Positions 27,126-36,219 of a DNA stretch of 64,000 nucleotides are shown here, piece after piece (position 1 is the stretch's first letter; each line of letters begins with the position of its first letter). A model generated the notes under the pieces. That model was not told the DNA's origin. It saw only the letters and a program-made list of their open reading frames with translations, and ran no database searches. Source of the DNA: Saccharopolyspora thermophila (lineage in GTDB: Bacteria > Actinomycetota > Actinomycetes > Mycobacteriales > Pseudonocardiaceae); NCBI RefSeq assembly GCF_014646075.1, contig NZ_BMMT01000012.1, positions 1 to 64,000 of the forward strand, read 5' to 3'. The translations under genes and the position numbers were made by a program.

Positions 27126-28342
27126 CTCGGCGTCCGCCGGGGCGGCGCGGTCCTCCCGGACGCCGAGCATGAGCACCATGCCGAGCAGCGGACCGGCCGC
27201 GAGCGTGGCGAAGGTGGCGAAGAACGAGTGCGTCGCGTCGAACACGATGCCCAGCACGACGGGCACGACCGTGCTGCCGAGCTGCCAGAACGCGTTGGTG
27301 GCCCCGGCCGCGGAACCGGCCAGCCGCACCCCGGACAGCTTCGGGATGAGCGCCACCATCAGCGGGCTGTAGACGTAGGCCGCGACCCCCAGGAACGGTG
27401 CCGTCCAGAGGAAAGCGGTGAGGCTGTCGGCGGTGCCGAACACCAGCAGCGCCACCACGAAGGCGCCGAGCACGGCGATCGTCAGCGCTTGCGGCGTCCG
27501 CCGATCAGGTCGCTGACCACGCCGATGAGCGGCTTGGCGACCACGGCCGCGACACCGAAGATCACCACGACCACGCCGGCCTGCACCGGGGACACGTGAC
27601 TTCCCTTGACCATCAGGGCGTTGGACCACGTGATGAAGCCGTAGGTTCCCCACAGCCCACCGAAACCCGCCAGCCCGAGCAGAAACAGGTCCCGGTTGCG
27701 CACCAGCGGGGCCAGGCCGGGCAGTTCCCGCCGGTCCGCGGTCCGGGGGGCGGAACCGTTGCGCAGCAAAAAGAAGCACAGGACCGCCACAACCATGGAG
27801 GCGACGCCGAACACGTGGTAGGAGGTGCGCCAGCCGGACGCCTCGATCAGGCCCGGCACGATCGCGTTGGCGATCACCGTGCCGAGCGAGGTGGCCGTCA
27901 TGAACACGCCCATCGCGAAACCGCGGTCCTCGGCCGGAAACCACCGGGAGATGAGCTTCACCCCGGCCGAGTAGTCGCAGCCAGCGAACACGCCGACGCC
28001 CGCCTGGAAGGCGATACCCAGTGCCACCGAGTCGGTCTCGCCGAAGAGCACCATGAACCCACCGGCCACGAACAGGGTGCTGGCGATGACCACCCGGCCG
28101 CCCAGCCAGTCGGTGAGAAAACCGCCGCAGGCGTTGGAGATCACGTACCCGACGTAGTACCCGGTGGCGAAGACACCCAGCCCGGCCAGCGCGACGCCGA
28201 GGTCCTCGCCGACGGCGACCGACGCCGGCCCCCAGGTGGAGCGGTCGACCGCGGTCATGGTGAACGCGCCCCAGCACAGCAGCAGCACCACCCACCGGTA
28301 CGGGTGCCGAACCGCGACGCCGTCGTTGTCATCGGGACTCAT
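27063..28342 (-). pseudogene. MFS transporter (frameshifted as sequenced)
   Basis: Major facilitator permease with about 12 membrane helices. The N-terminal half contains the MFS signature after helix 2 (GGFLTDWLGGRVVIAST) and an Asp/Arg-rich loop 4-5 region (WFPAEDRGFAMG). As sequenced the first frame stops near 27482 after VVSDLIGGRRKR, and the second half (ALTIAVLGAFVVALLVFG) continues one frame over to 27063. One added base near 27494 restores a 426-residue permease. The start at 28342 fits the family. Its substrate may be shared with the downstream FAD oxidoreductase. The C-terminus runs into a 44-bp tandem repeat. Confidence 0.8.
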
Positions 28343-28501
28343 CGTCGAGCGATCCCTTTCCCGAAGCCGTGTGGTCGATGCCCGCAGGGCAGTAGCCGCC
28401 AGTCCGGTCAGCTCCGCGCGTCCGGCCGCCACTACCGAGCGCAACCCACCTACCACGCCCCGGCACGGGTAGTACACCGGCTCGACGAGAAGGCGTCGAA
28501 T

Positions 28502-28511
28502 ACCACGTGGT
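28502..28511. promoter_or_regulatory. ACCACGTGGT palindrome in the MFS/LysR divergent region
   Basis: A perfect 10-base palindrome lies 160 bases before the MFS start and 48 bases before the LysR stub. LysR or other dimeric regulators bind such dyads. The position is suggestive only. Confidence 0.3.
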
Positions 28512-28559
28512 CAGATGGGTCATGCCCGGCAGACATGGCTGTGCCGAGAGGGAGTGGCG

Positions 28560-28604
28560 ATGGAGCTGCGCCACCTGCGGTATCTCGCCGCCGCGGCCGC
28601 TGTC
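28560..28604 (+). pseudogene. LysR-family regulator, N-terminal stub
   Basis: ATG 28560, with GGGAG upstream, opens MELRHLRYLAAAAA, the near-invariant start of LysR-type regulators (MELRHLRYFVAVAEE). After about 15 codons the similarity is lost, and the frame runs into the opposite-strand lipoprotein gene. The helix-turn-helix and ligand domains are missing. It stands divergent from the MFS gene, the usual place of a LysR regulator, so the permease has probably lost its regulator by deletion. Confidence 0.65.
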
Positions 28605-28643
28605 CCAGTGATCATGCTGGCGTGGGCGCTGCGGCTCCGGGGG

Positions 28644-30032
28644 TCAGCCGCCGCCGGTGGGTGCACCGCCTCCGGTGTCCGGCTGCTCTGGTTCGGGCTG
28701 TTCCGGTTGCTCGGGAACCTGCGGGCTCCGCTCCTGCTCGCCACCGCCGGTCTGCGTCGGTCGCTGCTCCGGGGCCGTCGTCTGGTCCCCCTGCTCCGTC
28801 GTCTCAGTGGACTTCTGCCGCTCCCCCGGGCGCGGCTGCGGGGTCGGGGTCGGCGCAGGCTTCGGCGTAGGCTTCGGCGCAGGTGGAGTCGGCGAGCACG
28901 TCGGCTTGCCGTTGCGGCAATCCGTGATCTGGGCGTTGATCTGCTCGGCTCGCTTCCTCTCCTGCTCAGCGGCCTTCTCCCTCCTCGTGGCGTCGTCGCC
29001 CAGGACAGCGGCGACCCCTTTGTCGTTGTTGGCCTTGGACTGGGCGTTGCGGAACTGGCCGTCCCTGGTGATGAAGTCGTTCCGCGCGGCCTGCGTACGG
29101 GGATCGTTCGGGCCGAACAACGCCACAAGACGCTGCCACTCCCGGAAGGACGAGTCCCGCGCGGCCCTCGCCCGGTCCGCGGCCTGCTGCGACTCCGCCG
29201 CGGTCCCCTTGGCGCCGTCGGCCTTCTTGCGGGCGTCCTGGGCGTCGAGCTGCGCCTTGGCGTACCGGTCCCACGCTTCCTTGCCGAGAGCGGCCAGCCA
29301 GGGCGGCACCCGGCCCGGGTTGGGTCCGCCGGGGGCCGTGGTGGGCTTGCCCGTGTTCACGTCGACCATCGAGAACGAACCGATCACGTTGCCGCTGGGC
29401 TGCACGGACGTGACGCCCTCGGGCTGGAAGTGCGCCCACCGCTGGCCCGCGAAGCCGCCCTGCGGCCGGGGATCGCCCTTGGTCAGCGGGTTGCCGTTGA
29501 AGCACTTCACCGTCGGCTGCCCGAAGCCGTCGACGAACACCGCGGTGCCCGCCTGCAGTACCGCCGGGTACGGCACGTAACGGCCGTCGTCGTACCCGTG
29601 GCTGGTGACCGAGGTGTCGGCACGCAGCACCACGGGATTCAGGCTCTCCACGAAGCGTGGAATGTCGCCGACCTGCACCCCCAGCACCTCGCCCCATGCC
29701 CTGGCCTTGGCCTCGTCGGCCTCGAGTTCGGTGACGAGCTGCTGCGCGTCGCATGGCGGGGTTTCGCCGGTACCGCCGAACAGCCCGGACGTGTCACCGG
29801 AGACCTCGCCCCCGACACCCTGCGGCGGGGTGAGGTCGGCCTGGTCCTGTCCGACCGGGGAGGTGAACGGGTTGCTCCCCGGTGACGAGACCGACTCCAG
29901 TCGCACTTCCCTGGTCGTCGTCTCCTGCTGCCCGCACGCAGCGCCGACGAGACCGGCGGCCACCGCAGCGGCCAGCGTGGCCGTGGTGAGCGTGAACTTC
30001 GCGGATCTACCGCGCTCGTTGTGCACGGACAC
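28644..30032 (-). CDS. Coiled-coil lipoprotein (DUF6777-like), paralogue 1
   Basis: A protein of 462 residues. The GTG start at 30032 has GAGGAA upstream and gives a lipoprotein signal with lipobox VGAAC. The globular part (about 40-235) shares with the next gene the blocks PFTSPVGQD, CDAQQLV, KCFNGNPLT and GGPNPGR. A helical coiled-coil stretch (about 240-370, KAQLDAQDARKKADGAKG) follows, with a Cys pair (DCRNGKPTC), then a long Pro/Thr/Gln tail resembling a wall-spanning stalk. The domain looks like DUF6777 as I recall it; function unknown. Likely surface-exposed in the cell envelope. Confidence 0.78.
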   Translation of the reverse strand: MSVHNERGRSAKFTLTTATLAAAVAAGLVGAACGQQETTTREVRLESVSSPGSNPFTSPVGQDQADLTPPQGVGGEVSGDTSGLFGGTGETPPCDAQQLVTELEADEAKARAWGEVLGVQVGDIPRFVESLNPVVLRADTSVTSHGYDDGRYVPYPAVLQAGTAVFVDGFGQPTVKCFNGNPLTKGDPRPQGGFAGQRWAHFQPEGVTSVQPSGNVIGSFSMVDVNTGKPTTAPGGPNPGRVPPWLAALGKEAWDRYAKAQLDAQDARKKADGAKGTAAESQQAADRARAARDSSFREWQRLVALFGPNDPRTQAARNDFITRDGQFRNAQSKANNDKGVAAVLGDDATRREKAAEQERKRAEQINAQITDCRNGKPTCSPTPPAPKPTPKPAPTPTPQPRPGERQKSTETTEQGDQTTAPEQRPTQTGGGEQERSPQVPEQPEQPEPEQPDTGGGAPTGGG

Positions 30033-30268
30033 GGTCGTTCCTCTCCTCGGCACCGGCTGCGATCGGTGTTCCGGCCCTTCCGCCGAGCCGTGTGGCGGAG
30101 ACGGGCAGCGCACCGCGGCGCAGTCGATGGGGTGCGGGTCGCGCCACCGCGTCCCCCGGATGCCGGTGGGGCTTTCCTTCGCACACCAGCGTGGCAGCTG
30201 TCCCGGGTGAATCGAGGGGTCACAAGTCCCTGGCCGCCGCGTCGTCAGGAAGGGGGCGGGCGAGCCGG

Positions 30269-31942
30269 TCAGCCGGTCGGGGTGGCCCGGCGGGTGTGCT
30301 GCGGGACCGTTCCCGGGGACTGCTCCCCGCCGCCGGTCTGCGTCTGCTGCGGACCGGTTCCGCGCGGCTGGGTCGTCGGCGCGCGCGTGACGGTGTGCTG
30401 CTGCGTCGGCTGCGGACGCTGCTGCGTGGTGTGCTGCTGCGTCGTCTGCCGCGGAGGCGGGGATTGCGTGGTCTGCGGCTGCTGCCTCGTCGTCTGCTGC
30501 TGTCCCGGCACGGAGGTTGTTTGCTGCCTGCCCTGCGTGGGCGGCGCACTCGTCGGCGGCCTTCCGGGAGCGGGAGCTGTCGTTCCGGTTCGGACGTCCG
30601 GTGTGGTCTTCCCCGGCGGCTGCGTGGTGGTCGGCTGCGGTTGCCGCGTGCCGGGCGGTCGTGGCTCCTGGGTACCGGTCGGTCGCTGCGTGCCTGGTGG
30701 CTGCGTGCCTGGCTGCTGCGGCGGCGGTGAACCCGTCTGCTGCGGGGTGCCGACCGGCGGCGCGGGCTGGGTCCCGGGCAAGTCCCCCTGGGCCGTATCC
30801 GGCCGCAGCTCCCCGGAGCAGGACCGGCCGTCGCGGCAGGCGTCGGTGTCCTGCTGGCGGACCTGGTAGTCGGCGGCCGAGTCGGCGGCGATCCTGACCT
30901 TGTCCTCCGCTGCGGCCCTGGCTTTCGCCGCGGCCTCCCGGTCCCGGTCGGCCTGGGCGCGCGCCGCGTCGTACTGTGCCCTTCTCGCCTCGAAGTCCCG
31001 CAGCGCCGCGACCGTCCGCGGGTCAGCGAGCCCGAAGCGCGCCAGGTTCTCCTGATACGCCGCCCAGGCCCGGTCGCTCGCGTCCTTCGCCAAGGCCGCC
31101 CGGTCCTGCGACACCGTCGCCTGCCGCTCGGCGGCGTCGGCGTTGCGGCGCGCCTCGTCGGCGTCCGCTCGCGCCCTGGCCGCCTCCTGCCTGGACTGGG
31201 CCACGAGAAAATCGAGATACGGGTCGGCCCGGCCCGGGTTGGGGCCGCCGGGGCGCGTGACCGGGGCGCCGCTGCGGGCGTCGACCAGCGAGAACTCGTA
31301 GACCACCGGGACGGCCGGGCGCACCGCGGTGATCTCGCCGGGTTGGAATCCGCTCCACCGGGGGCCGGTGAAGTCACCGTCGCCCACCTCGCCGGGGGTC
31401 AGCGGGTTGCCGTTGAAGCACTTGACCACCGGCTGGCCGTGCCCGTCGATGAACACCGCCGTGCCCACCTGCAGCACCGCGGGGTGCGCCTCGAACCGGC
31501 CGTTGGCGTAGTCGTGGCTGACGACGGCGGTGTCCGAGCGCAGCAAAACCGGGTTCAGGCTGGTCACGAACGGCTCGATGGCCGCAGGCTCGACGCCCAA
31601 GACCTGCGCCCACGCCCTCGACTTGGCCTCGTCGGAGGCCACCTGGGAGACCAGCGCCCGCGCGTCGCACGGCGGCGCGCCCCCGCTGTCGGCATAGAGC
31701 CCGGCGGTGTCGCCGGACACGTCGCCCCAGCCCTGCTCCACCGGTGTCAGGTCCGCCAGGTCCTGGCCGACCGGCGAGGTGAACGGCCTGGGACCGGAAT
31801 ACGAGACCGGTTCGAGTCGCACCTGCGCCGACGCCGGCTGCCCGCATGCGACGACGGCACCCGCCACAGCGGCCAGGGCCACCGCGGCGGCCCTGGCCCG
31901 CTCGGACCTGCCGCGCTTCGGCATCGCCCGCTCCCCGACCAC
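30269..31942 (-). CDS. Coiled-coil lipoprotein (DUF6777-like), paralogue 2
   Basis: A protein of 557 residues and the tandem paralogue of the gene downstream. The GTG at 31942 has AGGAGA upstream. Lipobox VVAC follows a hydrophobic stretch. Shared blocks are PFTSPVGQDLADLTP, CDARALV, KCFNGNPLT and GGPNPGR. The coiled coil (about 240-345) is Ala/Arg-rich, and the Cys pair reads ACRDGRSC. The C-terminal 180 residues are almost purely Pro/Thr/Gln/Gly, longer than in paralogue 1. Both copies keep their signal, globular core and Cys pair, so both are probably functional. The pair is 236 bases apart on one strand. Confidence 0.78.
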   Translation of the reverse strand: MVGERAMPKRGRSERARAAAVALAAVAGAVVACGQPASAQVRLEPVSYSGPRPFTSPVGQDLADLTPVEQGWGDVSGDTAGLYADSGGAPPCDARALVSQVASDEAKSRAWAQVLGVEPAAIEPFVTSLNPVLLRSDTAVVSHDYANGRFEAHPAVLQVGTAVFIDGHGQPVVKCFNGNPLTPGEVGDGDFTGPRWSGFQPGEITAVRPAVPVVYEFSLVDARSGAPVTRPGGPNPGRADPYLDFLVAQSRQEAARARADADEARRNADAAERQATVSQDRAALAKDASDRAWAAYQENLARFGLADPRTVAALRDFEARRAQYDAARAQADRDREAAAKARAAAEDKVRIAADSAADYQVRQQDTDACRDGRSCSGELRPDTAQGDLPGTQPAPPVGTPQQTGSPPPQQPGTQPPGTQRPTGTQEPRPPGTRQPQPTTTQPPGKTTPDVRTGTTAPAPGRPPTSAPPTQGRQQTTSVPGQQQTTRQQPQTTQSPPPRQTTQQHTTQQRPQPTQQHTVTRAPTTQPRGTGPQQTQTGGGEQSPGTVPQHTRRATPTG

Positions 31943-32008
31943 TGGCTTCTCCTGCCCCAGGGTGGCACCGACGCGGCCGGAGTCGAGGGTCGCAAGTCCT
32001 GGTCCGCG

Positions 32009-32833
32009 CTACTTCACCGCGCCCATGGACAGGCCCCGGACGAGGTGGTTCTGCGCCGCCCAGCCGACGACCACCACGGGCAGCGAGGCGAGCAGGGCCG
32101 CCGCGGACAGCTGCGCCCAGTACAGACCCTCGCTGGTGATGAAGCCGACCAGGAACACCGGCACCGTGCCCGCCTGGGCCGCGGTGAGGTTGACCGCGTA
32201 GAAGAACTCCGTCCAGGAGAAGATCACGCACACCAGCGCGGTGGCGGCGATGCCGGGGGCGACCACCGGCAGGACGACGCGGAACAGCAGGGTCGGCAGC
32301 GACGCGCCGTCGACGCGCCCCGCCTCCACGATCTCCTTGGGCACCTCCAGGAAGAACGAGCGCATCATCCAGATCGCCAGCGGCAGGTTCATGGCCGTGT
32401 AGAGCACGACCAGCGCCCAGACGTTGTCGAGCAGCTTCAGGTTCTGCGCGATCACGTAGAGCGGGATGATCGCCGCCACGATCGGCAGCATCTTGGTGGA
32501 CAGGAAGAACCCGAGCGCGTTGCGCGTTCCCGGGACCGCCGAGATCGACAGCGCGTACGCCGCCGGGACCGCCAAAAGCAGCACCAGCAGTGTGGACACC
32601 ACCGTGACGAACGCCGAGTTCGCCAGGTACGGCAGGAACCCGCGCTCCAGGATGCCGGCGAACTGCTCCAGCGTCGGGGTGAACACCAGGCGCGGCGGGT
32701 CGGTGTAGGCGTCGGCCTCCTGCTTGAACGCGGTGAGCACCATCCACAACAGCGGGAACACGAACAGGATCGCGACCAGCCAGGTGAAGGCGGTCAACGC
32801 CCACCGGCCGAGGGGGTTACCGGTCCGCATCAT
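32009..32833 (-). CDS. Carbohydrate ABC transporter permease (MalG/polyol type)
   Basis: A protein of 274 residues with six membrane helices. The inner-membrane EAA loop reads EIVEAGRVDGASLPTLLFRVVLP, the site that contacts the ATPase. It starts within the stop of the partner permease (ATGA overlap) and is the last gene of the operon dehydrogenase, binding protein, permease, permease. No ATPase gene is present, so a shared MsiK-type ATPase encoded elsewhere is likely, as in many actinomycete sugar transporters. Confidence 0.92.
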   Translation of the reverse strand: MMRTGNPLGRWALTAFTWLVAILFVFPLLWMVLTAFKQEADAYTDPPRLVFTPTLEQFAGILERGFLPYLANSAFVTVVSTLLVLLLAVPAAYALSISAVPGTRNALGFFLSTKMLPIVAAIIPLYVIAQNLKLLDNVWALVVLYTAMNLPLAIWMMRSFFLEVPKEIVEAGRVDGASLPTLLFRVVLPVVAPGIAATALVCVIFSWTEFFYAVNLTAAQAGTVPVFLVGFITSEGLYWAQLSAAALLASLPVVVVGWAAQNHLVRGLSMGAVK

Positions 32834-33759
32834 CGCACCTCGCTCACGCCGAAGGTCCGGAACATCAACCGCAGCGCGAAGGTCGCCACGATCAGCGTCA
32901 GCACCACCACGATCACGCCCATCGCCGAGGACTGGCCGACGTCAAAACCCTCGAACGCGCGCTGGTAGATGTAGTACGGCAGGTTCGTGCTGGCGGTGCC
33001 CGGTCCGCCCTGGGTCATCAGGAAGATCGCGTCGAAGCTGTTGACGACGTAGATCGCCCCCAGCAGGACGGCCAGCTGCAGGTAGCGGCTCAGCTGCGGC
33101 AGGGTGATCGAGACGAAGGTGCGCCACCGGCCCGCGCCGTCCACGGCCGCCGCCTCCAGCACCTCCTTCGACTGGGCCTGCAGCCCCGCCAGGATCAGCA
33201 GCATCATGAACGGCGTCCACTGCCAGATGATCTGCGCCATCACCGAGGCCAGCGGGTACTGCGACAGCCAGTCGACGTCCGTGCCGAACACGAAGCCCAG
33301 CAGCCCGAAGGTCGGGTGGAACATCGTCGTCTTCCACAGCAGCGCCCCCGCCGCCGGGAGGATCAGAAACGGCGTGATCAGCAGCGTCCGCACCACGCCC
33401 CGGCCCAGGAACTGGCGGTCCAGCAGCAGCGCCAGCCCCAGGCCGAGCAGCATCGCGACCAGCACGCAGACCACGGTCAGCACGACGGTGTTGAGCATCG
33501 CGCCGCGGAACTGGCTGTCAGCGAAGACGTCGACGTAGTTGCGCAGCCCGACGAAGTGCCGAGACCCGGGGCGCACCAGGTTCCAGGACTGGAACGAGTA
33601 GAACACCGTGAGCAGGAACGGAATCTGCGTCACCAGGATGGTGAACACCAGCGCGGGCATCAGCGGCGCCCGGCGCAGCCAGGCCGCCGACGACCATGCG
33701 CCGGTGGGTTTGCGCGCCGCGGCGGGTCTGGCCGGAGCCGGCGAAAGAGTCTGGGTCAT
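32830..33759 (-). CDS. Carbohydrate ABC transporter permease (MalF type)
   Basis: A protein of 309 residues with six membrane helices after a short Pro/Ala-rich start. The EAA loop is VLEAAAVDGAGRWRTFVSITLPQ. ATG 33759 overlaps the stop of the solute-binding protein gene (ATGA), and its own stop overlaps the next permease. It forms a heterodimer with the downstream permease by family rule. Polyol or sugar specificity is inferred from the adjacent dehydrogenase and SorC regulator. Confidence 0.92.
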   Translation of the reverse strand: MTQTLSPAPARPAAARKPTGAWSSAAWLRRAPLMPALVFTILVTQIPFLLTVFYSFQSWNLVRPGSRHFVGLRNYVDVFADSQFRGAMLNTVVLTVVCVLVAMLLGLGLALLLDRQFLGRGVVRTLLITPFLILPAAGALLWKTTMFHPTFGLLGFVFGTDVDWLSQYPLASVMAQIIWQWTPFMMLLILAGLQAQSKEVLEAAAVDGAGRWRTFVSITLPQLSRYLQLAVLLGAIYVVNSFDAIFLMTQGGPGTASTNLPYYIYQRAFEGFDVGQSSAMGVIVVVLTLIVATFALRLMFRTFGVSEVR

Positions 33760-35096
33760 CGCGTCTCCCGGTAGGACTGGCCGACCGACTCGGCGTACTC
33801 CTGGGACTGCCGCAGCGCTTCGTCGACGCTGATCTGCCCGGCAATGGCCGCGGACAACTGCTGGCTGACACGGGTGCCGAGGTCCTGGAACTCCGGGATT
33901 CCGACGAACTGGATCCCCGGGTAGGGCACCGGGTGCAGCATGGTGTTGCGCTGCTGCGCGCGGTCGATGCCCTCGAGCGTGGCCGCGGCGTAGGCATGCG
34001 CGGCCTGCTGGTACTCGGGGATGTCGTAGGTGGACCGGCGGCAGCCCGGCGGCACCCGGTTCCAGCCGAAGGTGGTGCCGACTTCGCGCACGAACTCCTT
34101 GCTGGTCATCCAGCGCATGAACCGCCACGCGGCGTCCTTGTGTTCGGTGACCTTGGGCATCGCCAGCGCCCAGGTGTAGAGCCAGCCGCTGCTCGGGGTC
34201 CGCTCCACCGGGGCGGCCACGTACCCGGACTTGCCGACGACCTTGCTGCTCGCCGGGTCCTCGTTGGTGCCGGCCATGACCGTCGCGTCATACCACATCG
34301 CGGCCTGGCCCTGGCCGTAGGCGGTGCCGCACTCGGAGAAGCCGGAGCTGGAGGCGCCGACCTCGCCGTGCTCGCGGACCAGGTTCACATAGAACTCCGC
34401 GGCGGCCCGGAACTCCGGCGAGGTGAGTTGCGCGTTCCAGTTCTCGTCGAACCAGCGCGCGCCGAAGGTGTTGGCGACGGTGTTGAACGGGGCGAGGCTC
34501 TCGCCCCACCCGGGCTTGCCGCGCAGGCAGATCCCGGCGATGCCCTTCTCGTCGTCGTCGAGCCGCGCGGCGAACTCGGCGATCTGCTGCCAGGTGGGGT
34601 GCTCGGGCATGGTCAGCCCGGCCTGCTCGAAGAGGTCCTTGCGGTAGGCCAGGAACGACGACTCGCCGTAGAACGGCACCGCGTACATCGAGCCCTGGTA
34701 GGACAGCGACTCGCGGATGCTGGGGATGAAGTCGTCAGCGTCGTAGGCGGGGTCGAGGTAGGGCTGCAGGTTTTCCAGCCAGCCGTTGGCCGCCCACTGC
34801 TTCGTCTCGTAGTTGCTGATCATCACCACGTCGAACTCGCCGCCCCCGGTGGCGGTGGAGGCGGTGATCTTCGCGCGCGCCTGGTTCTCCGGCAGCTGCA
34901 CGAACTTCAGCGAGATGCCGGGGTTGTCGCGCTCGAACTCGTGGGACAGCGCGATCGCGTCCTCCATCTGCGGGTTCGACACGATCGCGATGACCAGGGT
35001 CTGCTCGCCGGAGCCGAGGGTCCCGGCGCCCGCGCAGCCGGTGAGCGCCAGCAGCGCGGCGATCAGGAGCAACGCCAGCCGACTACGCATCGGCAC
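33756..35096 (-). CDS. Sugar/polyol ABC transporter solute-binding lipoprotein
   Basis: A protein of 446 residues. The signal peptide (LALLLIAALLALTGC) with lipobox LTGC anchors it outside the membrane. The fold is that of family 1 extracellular solute-binding proteins (ALSHEFERDNPGISLKFVQL near the start, VMISNYETKQWAANGWL, DAAWRFMRWMTS). It resembles binding proteins of polyol transporters of the SmoE/MtlE type. It overlaps the dehydrogenase gene by 14 bases and the next permease by 4, so the operon is tightly coupled. Confidence 0.9.
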   Translation of the reverse strand: MPMRSRLALLLIAALLALTGCAGAGTLGSGEQTLVIAIVSNPQMEDAIALSHEFERDNPGISLKFVQLPENQARAKITASTATGGGEFDVVMISNYETKQWAANGWLENLQPYLDPAYDADDFIPSIRESLSYQGSMYAVPFYGESSFLAYRKDLFEQAGLTMPEHPTWQQIAEFAARLDDDEKGIAGICLRGKPGWGESLAPFNTVANTFGARWFDENWNAQLTSPEFRAAAEFYVNLVREHGEVGASSSGFSECGTAYGQGQAAMWYDATVMAGTNEDPASSKVVGKSGYVAAPVERTPSSGWLYTWALAMPKVTEHKDAAWRFMRWMTSKEFVREVGTTFGWNRVPPGCRRSTYDIPEYQQAAHAYAAATLEGIDRAQQRNTMLHPVPYPGIQFVGIPEFQDLGTRVSQQLSAAIAGQISVDEALRQSQEYAESVGQSYRETR

Positions 35097-36084
35097 CTCC
35101 AGGAATGATCTGCACCTTCAGCCCGGTGCCGCGGCGCATCAGGTCCAGCGCGGCGGGGAACTCCTCCAGCGGGAGCGTGTCGGTGAGTAGCGCGTCGGGG
35201 TCGACGGCGCCGGTGGCGACCAGGTCGAGGGCGGCGCCGAAGCTGTGCAGCACGGCCATCGAACCGATGATCTTGATCTCGTCGTTGTAGATCCGGAACG
35301 GCGACAGCGACACGCGCGCCTCGGCCGGGGCGACGCCGAAGACCAGCAGGCGACCACCGCGGCGCAGGGAGTCGAACGCCGCCTCGATCGCCGGGGCGGC
35401 GCCGGTGCAGTCCACGGCCGCGTCGAAGCGCTCGTCGAGCTCGGTGACGGACGCGGCCACCGCGGCGGCGCCCAGCTGCTCGGCCCGGGGCAGCCGTGCG
35501 GTGTTGCGGTCCACCACCGAGACGTGCGCCCCGGCGCGCTGGAGCAGCTGCTGCATCAGCAGCCCCATCGTTCCCGCCCCCACCACGAGGAACCGCTCAC
35601 CGGCCTCGACGCCGATCTGCCGGACGCCGTGCACCGCGCAGGACACCGGCTCGACGAGGGCGCCCTGCTGCCAGGTCATCTCGTCGGGCATCCGGTAGCA
35701 GGTGGCCGCGGGGACGGCGACGTACTCGGCGAACGCACCGTTGACGGTGTCGCCGGTGGCGCCCCAGTTCGCGCACAGGTTGCCGTGGCCGGAGCGGCAG
35801 GGCGTGCAGTAGCCGCAGAACAGCGAGGGGTCGACGGCGACCCGGTCGCCGACCCGCCAGTCGCCGGGCACGTCGGGCCCCAGCTCGACGACCTCCCCGG
35901 CGAACTCGTGGCCGGGCACGATCGGGTAGGGCGTGGGTGGGAAGTGCCCGTCAGCGATGTGCAGGTCGGTGCCGCAGATGCCGCAGGCACCCACCCTGAT
36001 CAGCAACTGCCGGTCCCCCGGTTTCGGGTCCGGCACGTCACCGACCCGCACCGAGCCCGGCTGGTCCACGATTGCGGCGCGCAT
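35083..36084 (-). CDS. Zinc-dependent alcohol/polyol dehydrogenase
   Basis: A protein of 333 residues of the medium-chain dehydrogenase family. The catalytic zinc site is Cys37 (CGICGTDLH) with GHE at 58-60; the structural zinc site is Cys90, 93, 96 and 104 (CGYCTPCRSGHGNLC). The cofactor motif is VVGAGTMGLL with acidic VVDR, which favours NAD. It is the first gene of the operon and is closest to sorbitol or related polyol dehydrogenases. It probably oxidises the substrate taken up by the ABC transporter. The substrate is not fixed by sequence. Confidence 0.9.
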   Translation of the reverse strand: MRAAIVDQPGSVRVGDVPDPKPGDRQLLIRVGACGICGTDLHIADGHFPPTPYPIVPGHEFAGEVVELGPDVPGDWRVGDRVAVDPSLFCGYCTPCRSGHGNLCANWGATGDTVNGAFAEYVAVPAATCYRMPDEMTWQQGALVEPVSCAVHGVRQIGVEAGERFLVVGAGTMGLLMQQLLQRAGAHVSVVDRNTARLPRAEQLGAAAVAASVTELDERFDAAVDCTGAAPAIEAAFDSLRRGGRLLVFGVAPAEARVSLSPFRIYNDEIKIIGSMAVLHSFGAALDLVATGAVDPDALLTDTLPLEEFPAALDLMRRGTGLKVQIIPGGADA

Positions 36085-36101
36085 GACACCCCGTTCCAGT
36101 C

Positions 36102-36115
36102 TGCTCAGAAGAGCA
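36102..36115. promoter_or_regulatory. Operator palindrome 1 (TGCTCAGAAGAGCA)
   Basis: An inverted repeat TGCTC-AGAA-GAGCA 18 bases upstream of the dehydrogenase start. It matches the palindrome over the SorC start codon at 12 of 14 positions. It lies between the divergent operon and its regulator, so it is a likely SorC binding site controlling the transport operon. Confidence 0.6.
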
Positions 36116-36205
36116 CGTGCTTGATGACCACGTGCAGAACTTGCCGAGCATTGAAGGGGTTACCGCGCGGTTGCGTCAACTTTTCGGCCGAATCTCGCGC
36201 TAAAG

Positions 36206-36219
36206 TGCTCATATGAGCA
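36206..36219. promoter_or_regulatory. Operator palindrome 2 (TGCTCATATGAGCA) over the SorC start
   Basis: A perfect 14-base palindrome that contains the ATG of the SorC gene (36213). The match with palindrome 1 suggests one regulator binds both, repressing its own gene and the operon. CACGTG cores at 36114-36119 and 36129-36134 lie between them and could be promoter or other sites. Confidence 0.6.

Noticed and set aside
31343-32968. A 541-codon plus-strand frame over the second lipoprotein and permease genes
   Set aside because: Antisense to genes with signal peptides and membrane helices. Its composition is His/Arg/Gln-rich with no domain.
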